DNA of 11,234 nt from Actinomycetota bacterium (GCA_009703465.1 WLGC01000012.1:1-11234), one strand, 5' to 3'. Counted from the stretch's first letter, positions 1 through 6,401 are shown. Made by a program: numbers and translations. The notes: generated from the sequence alone by a model not told the origin.

Positions 1-676
1 TGTAGCGACCGCTTGCCGCGATCCGTTCAGTGCGCTCGATGGCAGCCGGAGACATTAGAGCTAACCAGAGACCCCCGTCGGAAGCAAAGTTTTTTTGCGG
101 AGCAAAATAATAGACATCCGTTTCGGTGGCATCAAAATCAATTCCACCGGCCGCTGAAGTTGCATCGGTAAACATCAAAGCGCCGGCATCGGCACCAGCT
201 ACTCGCTTTACCGGAGTCACAACCCCGGTTGAGGTTTCATTCTGGGCATAGGCGTAGGAGTCAATTCCGGCCTCGGCTTTAAGTTCAAGCCTTGATCCAG
301 GCTCACCGGAGATAACGGTTGGCTTATCCAGCCATGGATTTGTTAGGGAGCTGGCAAACTTAGCCCCAAATTCACCGTGAACCAGGTTTTGTGCCTTTTT
401 CTCAACCAGAGAGAATGCCGCGGCATCCCAAAAAGCGGTGGAACCACCGTTGCCGATTACTATTTCATAGCCATCGGGGTTATGAAATAGCTCGATCAGG
501 CCATCCTGAACCCTCTTAACCAGCGCTTTGACCGGTGCCTGGCGGTGCGAGGTGCCCATGAGTTTAGCCCCCTGGGTCGCAAAGGCTTCCAACTGGGCAG
601 GCCTTAGTTTTGAGGGGCCGCAGCCAAATCGGCCATCTAGGGGCAGTAAATCGCTGGGAATAATGATTTCAGGCAT
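1..676 (-). CDS. serC: Phosphoserine aminotransferase, 5' part (runs off left edge)
   Basis: Only the first 225 codons are in the window. The reading starts MPEIIIPSDLLPLDGRFGCG and is open to base 1. SerC is a PLP enzyme (EC 2.6.1.52) that converts 3-phosphohydroxypyruvate to 3-phosphoserine in cytoplasmic serine synthesis. Family marks seen: GCGPSKLRPAQ near residue 18; GTSHR (41-45), whose Arg binds substrate carboxylate in the family; GNGGSTAFWD (75-84); TDAT (170-173), with Asp171 expected under the pyridine ring; and YFAPQKNFASDGGLW (190-204), with Lys195 as the PLP lysine. This wording is typical of the mycobacterial/actinobacterial SerC branch. Full-length members are about 370 residues, so roughly 145 are missing off the edge, with no sign of breakage. 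The ATG at 676 has no Shine-Dalgarno site but has a -10-like hexamer 6 nt upstream, suggesting a leaderless mRNA. Confidence 0.95.
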   Translation of the reverse strand, partial: MPEIIIPSDLLPLDGRFGCGPSKLRPAQLEAFATQGAKLMGTSHRQAPVKALVKRVQDGLIELFHNPDGYEIVIGNGGSTAFWDAAAFSLVEKKAQNLVHGEFGAKFASSLTNPWLDKPTVISGEPGSRLELKAEAGIDSYAYAQNETSTGVVTPVKRVAGADAGALMFTDATSAAGGIDFDATETDVYYFAPQKNFASDGGLWLALMSPAAIERTERIAASGRY

Positions 677-682
677 GGTTCC

Positions 683-688
683 AGTCTA
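683..688 (-). promoter_or_regulatory. Candidate -10 (TAGACT) for leaderless serC
   Basis: On the minus strand TAGACT fits the actinobacterial TANNNT -10 pattern and ends exactly 6 nt before the serC ATG, so transcription would begin at or next to the A of the start codon. No convincing -35 hexamer and no Shine-Dalgarno site are seen. The same arrangement recurs at four other genes here, which raises its credibility. The transcription start is inferred, not shown. Confidence 0.55.
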
Positions 689-701
689 GTTAGGGCCAAA
701 G

Positions 702-737
702 CACAGAAAACCGGTCCCAATCGGCCGAGTTTCTGTG
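702..737. repeat. Inverted repeat in the serC / NlpC divergent region
   Basis: CACAGAAA at 702-709 is matched exactly by TTTCTGTG at 730-737, with 20 bp between. A weaker inner match (CCG at 711-713, CGG at 722-724) could extend the foldback. It lies just upstream of the serC -10 (minus strand) and just upstream of the candidate -35 of the NlpC gene, so it could be an operator for either or both. No T tract follows on either side, so a terminator is unlikely. Function unknown. Confidence 0.4.
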
Positions 738-741
738 AATA

Positions 742-771
742 TTGTCAATTTTTGTTATCCCAGCGTTATAA
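742..771 (+). promoter_or_regulatory. Candidate promoter of the NlpC/P60 gene
   Basis: TTGTCA (742-747) and TTATAA (766-771) are separated by 18 bp. This is a reasonable sigma70-type pair in a region where no other strong -35/-10 pair was seen. Transcription would begin near 778, giving an untranslated leader of about 60 nt that includes the GGAGG ribosome site. Confidence 0.45.
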
Positions 772-773
772 AG

Positions 774-832
774 CCGGTTTGAAATCATTCGCTGGGGTAC
801 ACTCAAACACGTTGCCAACCGAAAACCGGAGG
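774..832 (+). promoter_or_regulatory. Foldback leader that can cover the NlpC ribosome binding site
   Basis: CCGGTTT (774-780) is exactly complementary to AAACCGG (823-829). The right arm shares its last two bases with the GGAGG Shine-Dalgarno at 828-832, which sits 8 nt before the TTG start at 841. Folding would therefore partly mask the ribosome site. NlpC/P60 genes in Actinobacteria are often under c-di-AMP (ydaO) riboswitches, but I do not see that motif here. Whether this leader senses anything is unknown. Confidence 0.35.
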
Positions 833-840
833 TTCTAGCT

Positions 841-1746
841 TTGGCAGAAAAACCAAAAGGCCGCTACCGCGCTGACGTTCAAGTGAATGTCCTCGAGTCA
901 TTCGAGTTGCGCAGCCGCCGATCAGTTCGTGAAGCCGAGAAGGCCAGACTTTCTCGCGCCGAGCGTCGTCACGCCAAGAAGTTAGCTAAGCGCGACGCCA
1001 AATTTTTTGCAATCTCAACCGCTCAGAATTCAAGCCGTTCAGCGCACCTGGTCAAGGCCGCCCGCAAGCTTCCTTTTTACTCTCGTCGGCCATTTAGAAA
1101 CACAGTGACCATGTCGATCGCGTCTGGGCTTTTTGCAACCTTTGCTCTTCCGGCTTACGCCTACGACCCAGATGTGGCAGCAATGTCGCGCTTTACCACC
1201 ACAAATGCTCAGGAGTTGGCCGCCTCCGATGGCACCCAGAACCTAACCGTGGCTGCGGTAAACACAGTTCGCTTTGCCCGCGGCGAGTACGAATCGGCAA
1301 ATGCTGACGAAATTGCCCGCCAGGAAGCTCTAAATCAATACCGTTTATACAGTGGCCCAACCGCAGCCGACTACGTGAAGAATCCTCCTTACAGCTCCCT
1401 TGATGGAGCAACAATTCTTAAGGTTGCTTCGAAGTACGTTGGCACCCCTTATGTGTTTGGTGGATCAACGCCCGCTGGCTTTGACTGCTCAGGTTACGTA
1501 GCCTTCGTATTTGCGCAGTTTGGTATCTCACTGCCACACAGTGTTTACGCTCAAAAGCGCCGAGGAATAATCATTAGCCCAGAGGATGCCGTACCTGGCG
1601 ATCTAGTGATGTGGAATGACAGCAGCCACAACGGTATCTACGCTGGAAATGGTAATTTCTACCACGCACCGCGTCGCGGAGACCGAGTCAAACTAGCCCC
1701 AATTTTCTCCAGCAACGTTTACTTCATGCGCCTAGGCACTGAGTAG
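841..1746 (+). CDS. Secreted NlpC/P60 peptidoglycan hydrolase
   Basis: A 301-residue protein with a TTG start, chosen because GGAGG sits 8 nt upstream and no better in-frame start follows. Residues 1-86 are highly basic and predicted cytoplasmic. A hydrophobic stretch at about 88-104 ends in PAYA|YDP, a plausible signal peptidase I site near 107, so the rest should be exported. The NlpC/P60 domain occupies roughly 190-300: FDCSGYV with catalytic Cys216, SSHNGIYAGNG with His263 and YHAP with His275 form the expected Cys-His-His set. The family cleaves D-gamma-glutamyl-diaminopimelate bonds in stem peptides, usually for cell separation or wall turnover. Residues 110-190 form a linker, with no LysM or SH3 domain recognised. 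The very long charged region before the export signal is unusual. The gene stands alone, divergent from serC. Confidence 0.88.
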   Translation: MAEKPKGRYRADVQVNVLESFELRSRRSVREAEKARLSRAERRHAKKLAKRDAKFFAISTAQNSSRSAHLVKAARKLPFYSRRPFRNTVTMSIASGLFATFALPAYAYDPDVAAMSRFTTTNAQELAASDGTQNLTVAAVNTVRFARGEYESANADEIARQEALNQYRLYSGPTAADYVKNPPYSSLDGATILKVASKYVGTPYVFGGSTPAGFDCSGYVAFVFAQFGISLPHSVYAQKRRGIIISPEDAVPGDLVMWNDSSHNGIYAGNGNFYHAPRRGDRVKLAPIFSSNVYFMRLGTE

Positions 1747-1784
1747 CCCTCTAAATAATCACCAAAACACACATCGTTAAAAGT

Positions 1785-1809
1785 GGCGTAACTGCGCTCG
1801 CAGGCGTAA
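1785..1809 (+). repeat. Direct repeat flanking a small palindrome upstream of a promoter
   Basis: GGCGTAA occurs at 1785-1791 and again at 1803-1809, an 18-bp period, and between and overlapping them lies CTGCG-CT-CGCAG (1792-1803). The second copy ends just before the candidate -35 at 1811, the usual place for an activator or repressor site. No T tract follows, so it is not a normal terminator for the NlpC gene. The rest of 1747-1784 shows nothing recognisable. Confidence 0.3.
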
Positions 1810-1810
1810 T

Positions 1811-1838
1811 CTAACAGCAGGTTCTAACTACTTATACT
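1811..1838 (+). promoter_or_regulatory. Candidate promoter of the short leader ORF / HNH unit
   Basis: TATACT (1833-1838) is a near-consensus -10. CTAACA (1811-1816) is a weak -35 at 16-bp spacing. Initiation would fall near 1844-1846, leaving about 10 nt before the ATG at 1855, so the GAGGAA ribosome site would be at the very 5' end of the RNA. No comparable -10 was found between 1977 and 2044, so this may also serve the HNH gene. Confidence 0.45.
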
Positions 1839-1854
1839 GATGAGGAATTTCGAG

Positions 1855-1944
1855 ATGACTCTGATTTGTGTGCCAACCAAGCATGTAGCTCAGCCACGTC
1901 CTGTCGAAACTTGTTGTCAACAACAACCACAGCAGTTGCAGTAG
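1855..1944 (+). CDS. 29-residue Cys/Gln-rich small ORF, possible leader peptide
   Basis: A short ATG ORF preceded by GAGGAA (about 8 nt spacing), one of the clearest ribosome sites in the window, and followed 4 nt after its TAG stop by a strong intrinsic terminator. The peptide begins MTLICVPTKH and ends ETCCQQQPQQLQ; it has three Cys (5, 20, 21) and seven Gln, six of them in the last eight positions. No membrane segment or known family is recognised. Good ribosome site, runs of the same codons near the end and a terminator just after it are what a transcription-attenuation leader peptide looks like. Mycobacteria are known to use poly-Cys leader ORFs as cysteine-responsive attenuators. I see no clear antiterminator pairing for the terminator arm. 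It could instead be a free-standing small-protein gene with its own terminator. Confidence 0.55.
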   Translation: MTLICVPTKHVAQPRPVETCCQQQPQQLQ

Positions 1945-1948
1945 GCAA

Positions 1949-1976
1949 GCGCCGTCATTTTTGACGGTGCTTTTTT
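1949..1976 (+). terminator. Strong intrinsic terminator between small ORF and HNH gene
   Basis: GCGCCGTCA (1949-1957) pairs with TGACGGTGC (1962-1970) over 9 bp (one G-U) around a TTTT loop, followed by six T (1971-1976). This is a textbook Rho-independent terminator. It either ends a small-ORF transcript or acts as a conditional attenuator ahead of the HNH gene. Confidence 0.85.
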
Positions 1977-2002
1977 ATTGCCCAAGTTAGCTAGTTCCAA
2001 AA

Positions 2003-2039
2003 CGAAAGCCCGCAATCCGTGTGGGCGGTTTCGAAAGGA
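2003..2039 (+). promoter_or_regulatory. Hairpin abutting the HNH ribosome binding site
   Basis: CGAAA-GCCCGC (2003-2013) pairs with GTGGGC-gg-TTTCG (2021-2033) to give 11 bp with a 2-nt bulge and a 7-nt loop AATCCGT. The AAAGGA ribosome site (2034-2039) begins on the next base. No T tract follows, so it is not a terminator. The position suggests an effect on translation initiation or RNA stability, or a protein-binding site. Confidence 0.5.
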
Positions 2040-2044
2040 AGACT

Positions 2045-2548
2045 ATGCGCACTCTTGTATTGAATGCGGGATATGAGCCACTGGCTGTTGTGTCATTCAA
2101 GCGAGCACTAATTTTGGTGCTCAACGAAAAAGCCACCATTCTTGCCGGCTCTGATGAAATCAAAGTACACAGCGCCACAAATGAGTACCAGCTGCCTTCG
2201 GTAATACTTTTATCTAGGTATGTTCGAATTCCTGGCAGCAGGAGAATCCCAGTCTCAAGAAGAGGTGTTCTCCGCCGAGACTCGCATCGGTGCGCTTATT
2301 GCCGCGGAAGTGCAAACACAATTGATCACGTTCAGCCAAAGTCAAGAGGCGGAAACGACTCCTGGGAAAACCTTGTGGCCTGTTGTTTGAAGTGCAATAA
2401 CAAAAAGGGTGACAAAACTCTGCACGAGCTTGGTTGGTCTTTGAATTTCTCACCAAGAATGCCTGCCGGAACAATTTGGATGGTGCGCGGTGCAGAAAGA
2501 TTTGAACCTGAGTGGGATCCGTACCTGGCAGTTTCTCGAGCCGCCTAA
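2045..2548 (+). CDS. HNH endonuclease family protein (actinobacterial orphan type)
   Basis: A 167-residue protein. The ATG at 2045 is preferred over the upstream in-frame GTG at 2021, because AAAGGA lies 5 nt before it, the conserved family start MRTLVLNAGYEPLAVV begins there, and the GTG lies inside a hairpin. Residues 80-122 hold a zinc-bound HNH fold: CAYC (83-86), IDH (93-95) with His95 as the likely general base, NLVACCLKCNNKKG with Cys114/Cys117 completing the Cys4 site, Asn109, and Asn118 in the last HNH position. The N-terminal 80 residues match the domain that precedes HNH in this protein, which is widespread in Actinobacteria (COG1403-like). DNA-cleavage chemistry is expected from the fold, but the biological substrate is not known to me. 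There is no cognate methylase nearby, so a restriction role is not indicated. The leader just upstream is unusual. Confidence 0.9.
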   Translation: MRTLVLNAGYEPLAVVSFKRALILVLNEKATILAGSDEIKVHSATNEYQLPSVILLSRYVRIPGSRRIPVSRRGVLRRDSHRCAYCRGSANTIDHVQPKSRGGNDSWENLVACCLKCNNKKGDKTLHELGWSLNFSPRMPAGTIWMVRGAERFEPEWDPYLAVSRAA

Positions 2549-2553
2549 AGATT

Positions 2554-2628
2554 TGGTGCCCCCGAGAAGAATCGAACTTCCGCACATGGTTTAGGAAACC
2601 AATGCTCTATCCACTGAGCTACGAGGGC
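2554..2628 (-). tRNA. tRNA-Arg (anticodon CCU), CCA encoded
   Basis: Read on the minus strand, the cloverleaf is complete. Acceptor GCCCTCG pairs with CGGGGGC (one U-G). The D stem is GCTC/GAGC. The anticodon loop is TTCCTAA, so the anticodon is CCU and reads AGG. The variable loop has four bases. T stem GGAAG/CTTCT encloses TTCGATT. Discriminator A and CCA follow. Position 27-43 is a U-U mismatch at the base of the anticodon stem. The gene is convergent with the HNH gene and its 3' end is 5 bp past the HNH stop codon. Confidence 0.95.
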
Positions 2629-2654
2629 CCGAACTTAGAACTCGGACGCACCTA

Positions 2655-2660
2655 AATATA
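2655..2660 (-). promoter_or_regulatory. Candidate -10 (TATATT) for tRNA-Arg
   Basis: On the minus strand TATATT lies 26 nt upstream of the mature tRNA 5' end, allowing a 5' leader of roughly 20 nt for RNase P to remove. A clear -35 is not visible. The rest of the gap between the tRNA and the next gene, apart from the -10 at 2745, shows nothing else recognisable. Confidence 0.4.
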
Positions 2661-2744
2661 ACGCCTGAATTGGTTTTGATTCTTTGGAGAAGCTATTGCC
2701 AGCCGATTCGGCCGAGCCTAAGCCGCTAAAGGAAGTCCAAAAGT

Positions 2745-2750
2745 TAGGCT
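2745..2750 (+). promoter_or_regulatory. Candidate -10 (TAGGCT) for the leaderless helicase-like gene
   Basis: TAGGCT fits TANNNT and ends exactly 6 nt before the ATG at 2757. The purine-rich AAGGAAG near 2730 is too far upstream to be a Shine-Dalgarno site. This suggests that transcription begins at the start codon. No -35 was seen. Confidence 0.5.
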
Positions 2751-2756
2751 GACTCA

Positions 2757-5700
2757 ATGGTGGAAAAGCAAAAAATTCAAGAATGGCAGGAAGAGATCCG
2801 CGCCATTGGTGCTTCCAACCCACTTAGAAACTTTGAAATCAACACCTTTGGGCAAATCGACCTAGAGCGCAGTCACCCAGGCGGCTACTCACAGTTCATT
2901 ACCGGCGGTCAAACGCTGCTTTCTAACCTGGTTCGGGATCCCTTAGCCTTTTCGCGAGCTCTTTCAGCGGCCAGAAGAATAAAGGCAAAGTCACAAAGCA
3001 TTAGCCAGCAATATGGCATCGAGACGCTGCACCTGATCGGCGGTCTTGCCAACTTTGAAGGCGATGGATTCGATCTAAACATCCCAATTTTGTTGTGGCC
3101 GGTTTCCATCATTAGAAAAACCGATGACTACGAGCTTTCACTCGATGGCCCGCCCACGGTAAATCCGACGCTGATTTCTTCCCTGGAGCAGTGTTATGGA
3201 ATCAAGCTGAATCCGGCTGAGCTTCTAGCTCGTCAAAATGAAAGCTCCGACCTTGTGCCGGTGACAGTTCTTAACTACCTAGCAAACTTGGCTGGCAGCA
3301 CTGCAAATCTAGACCTATCCCGCGTTCTTGTGATTTTGAATTGCACCACTGCAGTTGAGGAAATGCTTGCTGATTTCCAAACCCCATTCAATGCACTGGT
3401 AGAGAAACTGATCGGGGAACCAGGTCAGGGGCTCGAGGATATTGAGATACCGCAGCTCACCCCGGTGGTCGATGCCGATGCCACGCAATCCCGAATAATT
3501 GCCAGAGCAAAAACCGGTGCGAGTTTTGCTGTTGAAACCCTCCCTGGCTGCGGCTACATTCAAACGGTTGTAAACGTAATCTCGACCTTGGTTCAAGATG
3601 GCAAGCGGGTGCTTGTGGTGGCCCCTAGAAAACAAACCTTGAACGAATTGGCAGATCGTTTCTCTAGCATAGGGCTGGCCGGATTAGCAACGCGATCGGA
3701 TGCAACCTGGGTTGATGTGGTCTCGGCAATATCCAGAAACGAAAAAGCTTCAGCGTCGACGCTCGAGCCATTAAGAATCAAGCGAGTAGCCGCAGAAGCT
3801 CAGTTAGATTCTTATTTTGAAGCTTTAAATTCAACGGATCCGGTCCTAGGCGTATCGGTGGCAAGAATTCTTCGCGAGCTTTCCAAGCTCAGCGCAATTT
3901 CAAAACCGGCTCTGACCAACGCTCGAATTCCACAGGAAATGCTTCTAATGCACACCGACAGGTCAGCCGGGCTTGCCCTGCTTCAGCAGGCCCATGACCT
4001 AGGGGAGTTTAGATTTGGGCCTCAGGACAGCGCCTGGTACCAAGCAGTTTTCCAATCCCAAGCGGAACTTGAAAAGGTTATTGAAGTTGCTAAAACCTTG
4101 CATGAGCAATCTTTCCCAAGTTTGAGTCAATCGCTTTCGGAATTTACTGCACGAGTTAATTTCAATCCTGCAGAGTCAGTGCAGGATTGGAAAAAGTACC
4201 TCGCTCTTTTGATGGGGGTTCGAGACACCCTTGATCGGTTTGTTCCCGATGTCTTTGAGCGAGCACTCACCGAACTCATCGCAGCCACTGCACCTCGCAA
4301 GGGTGAAAAGCGCAATCAAATGTCAGGCAGCAATCGTCGCCGATTGAAGAAGCTTGCCCGCGAGTACCTGCGACCTGGAATGCATGTGGGGGATATGCAC
4401 AGCGCCTTGATTGCAATTCAAAATCAGCGAGAGCTTTGGCAGAGCTTCTCTTCAGGGCTCAACTCTCCGCAGGTACCGCAGGGTATCAACGAAGCTTTTT
4501 CAGAGTTCCAGAAGTTCCAAGCCGATTTGGATTTAGTTCAAGCCCATCTTGACCCAGAATCAGCCCAGTCACCATTGGTCGACCTTTCCCTAAATGATTT
4601 AAGTCAGGCACTGAAGTCAATGGCTGTCGACACTCAGGTGCTGGAGAACTATCAGGCCCGTGCGGAAGTGTTCTCAAAAATTCGTGAACTTGGATTGGCC
4701 GCTCTAGCAAGAGATCTAGGTCGCCTCCATGTCACCAAGGATCAAATTGCTTTGGAGTTTGATCAAGCTTGGTGGCAGTCTGCTTTGGAAAGCGTGGTTA
4801 GCAGAAATGCGGCAATCCTTGGATTTACCTCAGGGCAAATCTCAAACCTAGAGCAAAGTTTTAGAGACTCTTCAGCCGCGGAGATTTCTGCCGGGGCTTC
4901 GGTGTTGGCGGCACAGAATTCTCAGCTGTGGAAACAGTCTTTGGCCGCAAACCCGACGCAGGCTCAATCGCTGAAGGAACTGCTAAAGACTCGTATTGCC
5001 AGTTTTCCTCTGATGGTCGAAGCGGCACCAGATATATGGCCAGTGATTGCGCCGGTTGTCTTAGTGGCGCCACTTGAGGTTCCAAAACTGTTGGCTTCTG
5101 CGCAGCAGTTCGACTGCGTCTTGGTTTTGGATGCTGCCGGCATAGCCGTGGCAGAAGGTATTCCGGCGCTTAAGCGAGCTAATCAACTAATTGCCTTTGG
5201 TGATGAGGCAATCGCAGCACCAGTTGGCTTTGATATTGAACCGCGACCTATTCCAATCATCGGCTCAGAGCCGGAGCAATCCATCTTTAGTAAAGTCGCC
5301 GAAGTGTTTGGCGTCGAAACTCTAAGGCGAAGCTATCGCAGCACCGGAACTGCCTTGGGTCAATTTATAAATCGAGAGTTTTATCAGAATCGAATTCAGT
5401 TTTTACCAACCGCGACTGAGTACCTTGGCGTTCGCGCATTCAACTTAGAAGTTCTAACTCAAAATAATCGCGCTGCAACAACCATTGAGGGTGCCACCGA
5501 GAGTCTTGATGCCGAACTGAATCTCGTTTTAGATCAAATCATTAGCCATGCCACAAATAACCCAGAGCTATCTCTTTTAGTGGTTAGTGCATCTTCTGTG
5601 CACGCAGAGCGCATCAGGTCCGCAGTTGCCTCGAGGCTTCAAGCCCGCTCTGATTTAGCTGTGTTCTTCGATGGCCACGGCAGTGAGCGGTTTGAGGTGG

Positions 5701-6401
5701 TCGCTATTGCTGAATTGGCTCACCGAATTGCCGACCGAGTCATTTTCTCGCTGGGCTTTGGAAAAACATCTCACGGCTCTGTCCCTTCGGCATTTGGCCA
5801 GCTCAGCCAAGAGCACGGTAAAAGGTACCTAGCTAACCTGCTGGTTAGCGCCCGCAGGCAAATAACCATGATCAGCTGCATAGAGCCTGAGGAGGTGCCA
5901 GCTGATCGTCTGGAAAACGGCGCCCTGCTACTAAAGGAAATGATGCTGGCAGCAAAAATTGAAGCCAAGCCAGTTGTAAAAGATGCGGACCCAATGTTAA
6001 GCGATCTGAGTATCCGCCTTCGAAAGCTAGGCGCTAGGGTCGATGACACTTTTTCAAAAGACCTACCGCTGGTGGCCTCATTCGGAAATAAGACCGCAGT
6101 AATTGAACCGGATTGGTTTATCCCGGGACAAAATCGAGTTGAGAAGTTTTGCATCAGACCGGGCCTACTGACAGCCATGGGCTGGCTCTACATCAGGGTT
6201 TACAGTTTTGAGCTGTTTTCTGACCCGCAGGCTGTGGCCACCAGAATTGCTGAGCAGCTTGGGATGCAGGTCACCAAGAGGCCGCTGCCGCTTTTTGAAA
6301 CCAACGAGCAGGCTTTTGAGGATTCAAATCTAGCCTGGGGAGATTCCGCAGATTCAAATGATTCAAGACTGCGTCAGGATAAACCCCCGCACTGGGGCTA
6401 G
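2757..6401 (+). CDS. DUF4011-type SF1 helicase-like protein with REase-like C-terminus; ATPase motifs eroded
   Basis: A 1214-residue cytoplasmic protein. Residues 1-230 resemble the DUF4011 N-terminal region of large SF1 helicases (W..EI.....NPLRNFE; ILLWPVSI near 116). Residues 250-290 occupy the Walker A position but read LPGCGYIQT (262-270): Tyr267 and Ile268 replace the Lys-Thr of GxGKT. A long helical insert follows. Near 785 the Walker B equivalent is FDCVLVLDAAG, keeping Asp792 but with Ala793 for the catalytic Glu. GDEAIAAP (815-822) stands for GDxxQLPP. LRRSYRS (856-862) and ANLLVSARRQ (1026-1035) match the later motifs of UPF1/Dna2-like helicases. Residues about 1090-1175 resemble REase_MTES_1575/Vsr-like nucleases: DLPLV (Asp1102), VIEPD (Glu1117, Asp1119), then AMGWLYIRVYSFELFSDP. 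ATP hydrolysis is doubtful, and nuclease activity remains possible. The frame is intact over 3.6 kb. The TAG stop abuts the convergent FmdB stop. Function unknown; DNA binding or repair is the best guess. Confidence 0.8.
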   Translation: MVEKQKIQEWQEEIRAIGASNPLRNFEINTFGQIDLERSHPGGYSQFITGGQTLLSNLVRDPLAFSRALSAARRIKAKSQSISQQYGIETLHLIGGLANFEGDGFDLNIPILLWPVSIIRKTDDYELSLDGPPTVNPTLISSLEQCYGIKLNPAELLARQNESSDLVPVTVLNYLANLAGSTANLDLSRVLVILNCTTAVEEMLADFQTPFNALVEKLIGEPGQGLEDIEIPQLTPVVDADATQSRIIARAKTGASFAVETLPGCGYIQTVVNVISTLVQDGKRVLVVAPRKQTLNELADRFSSIGLAGLATRSDATWVDVVSAISRNEKASASTLEPLRIKRVAAEAQLDSYFEALNSTDPVLGVSVARILRELSKLSAISKPALTNARIPQEMLLMHTDRSAGLALLQQAHDLGEFRFGPQDSAWYQAVFQSQAELEKVIEVAKTLHEQSFPSLSQSLSEFTARVNFNPAESVQDWKKYLALLMGVRDTLDRFVPDVFERALTELIAATAPRKGEKRNQMSGSNRRRLKKLAREYLRPGMHVGDMHSALIAIQNQRELWQSFSSGLNSPQVPQGINEAFSEFQKFQADLDLVQAHLDPESAQSPLVDLSLNDLSQALKSMAVDTQVLENYQARAEVFSKIRELGLAALARDLGRLHVTKDQIALEFDQAWWQSALESVVSRNAAILGFTSGQISNLEQSFRDSSAAEISAGASVLAAQNSQLWKQSLAANPTQAQSLKELLKTRIASFPLMVEAAPDIWPVIAPVVLVAPLEVPKLLASAQQFDCVLVLDAAGIAVAEGIPALKRANQLIAFGDEAIAAPVGFDIEPRPIPIIGSEPEQSIFSKVAEVFGVETLRRSYRSTGTALGQFINREFYQNRIQFLPTATEYLGVRAFNLEVLTQNNRAATTIEGATESLDAELNLVLDQIISHATNNPELSLLVVSASSVHAERIRSAVASRLQARSDLAVFFDGHGSERFEVVAIAELAHRIADRVIFSLGFGKTSHGSVPSAFGQLSQEHGKRYLANLLVSARRQITMISCIEPEEVPADRLENGALLLKEMMLAAKIEAKPVVKDADPMLSDLSIRLRKLGARVDDTFSKDLPLVASFGNKTAVIEPDWFIPGQNRVEKFCIRPGLLTAMGWLYIRVYSFELFSDPQAVATRIAEQLGMQVTKRPLPLFETNEQAFEDSNLAWGDSADSNDSRLRQDKPPHWG

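Noticed and set aside
677..840. c-di-AMP (ydaO) riboswitch upstream of the NlpC/P60 gene
   Set aside because: The context is right for Actinobacteria, but I could not find the conserved ydaO core; only a simple foldback over the ribosome site is supported.
2021..2044. Upstream in-frame GTG start for the HNH protein
   Set aside because: It lacks a ribosome site, lies in a hairpin arm, and the conserved family N-terminus begins at the ATG at 2045.
5771..6178. Minus-strand frame of 135 codons inside the helicase-like gene
   Set aside because: Shadow of a well-supported coding frame, with no family resemblance or ribosome site.
2045..6401. HNH protein plus helicase/nuclease as a defence island
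   Set aside because: The HNH protein is a widespread actinobacterial housekeeping orphan, a tRNA lies between them, they look separately transcribed, and no methylase, integrase or other defence gene is near.
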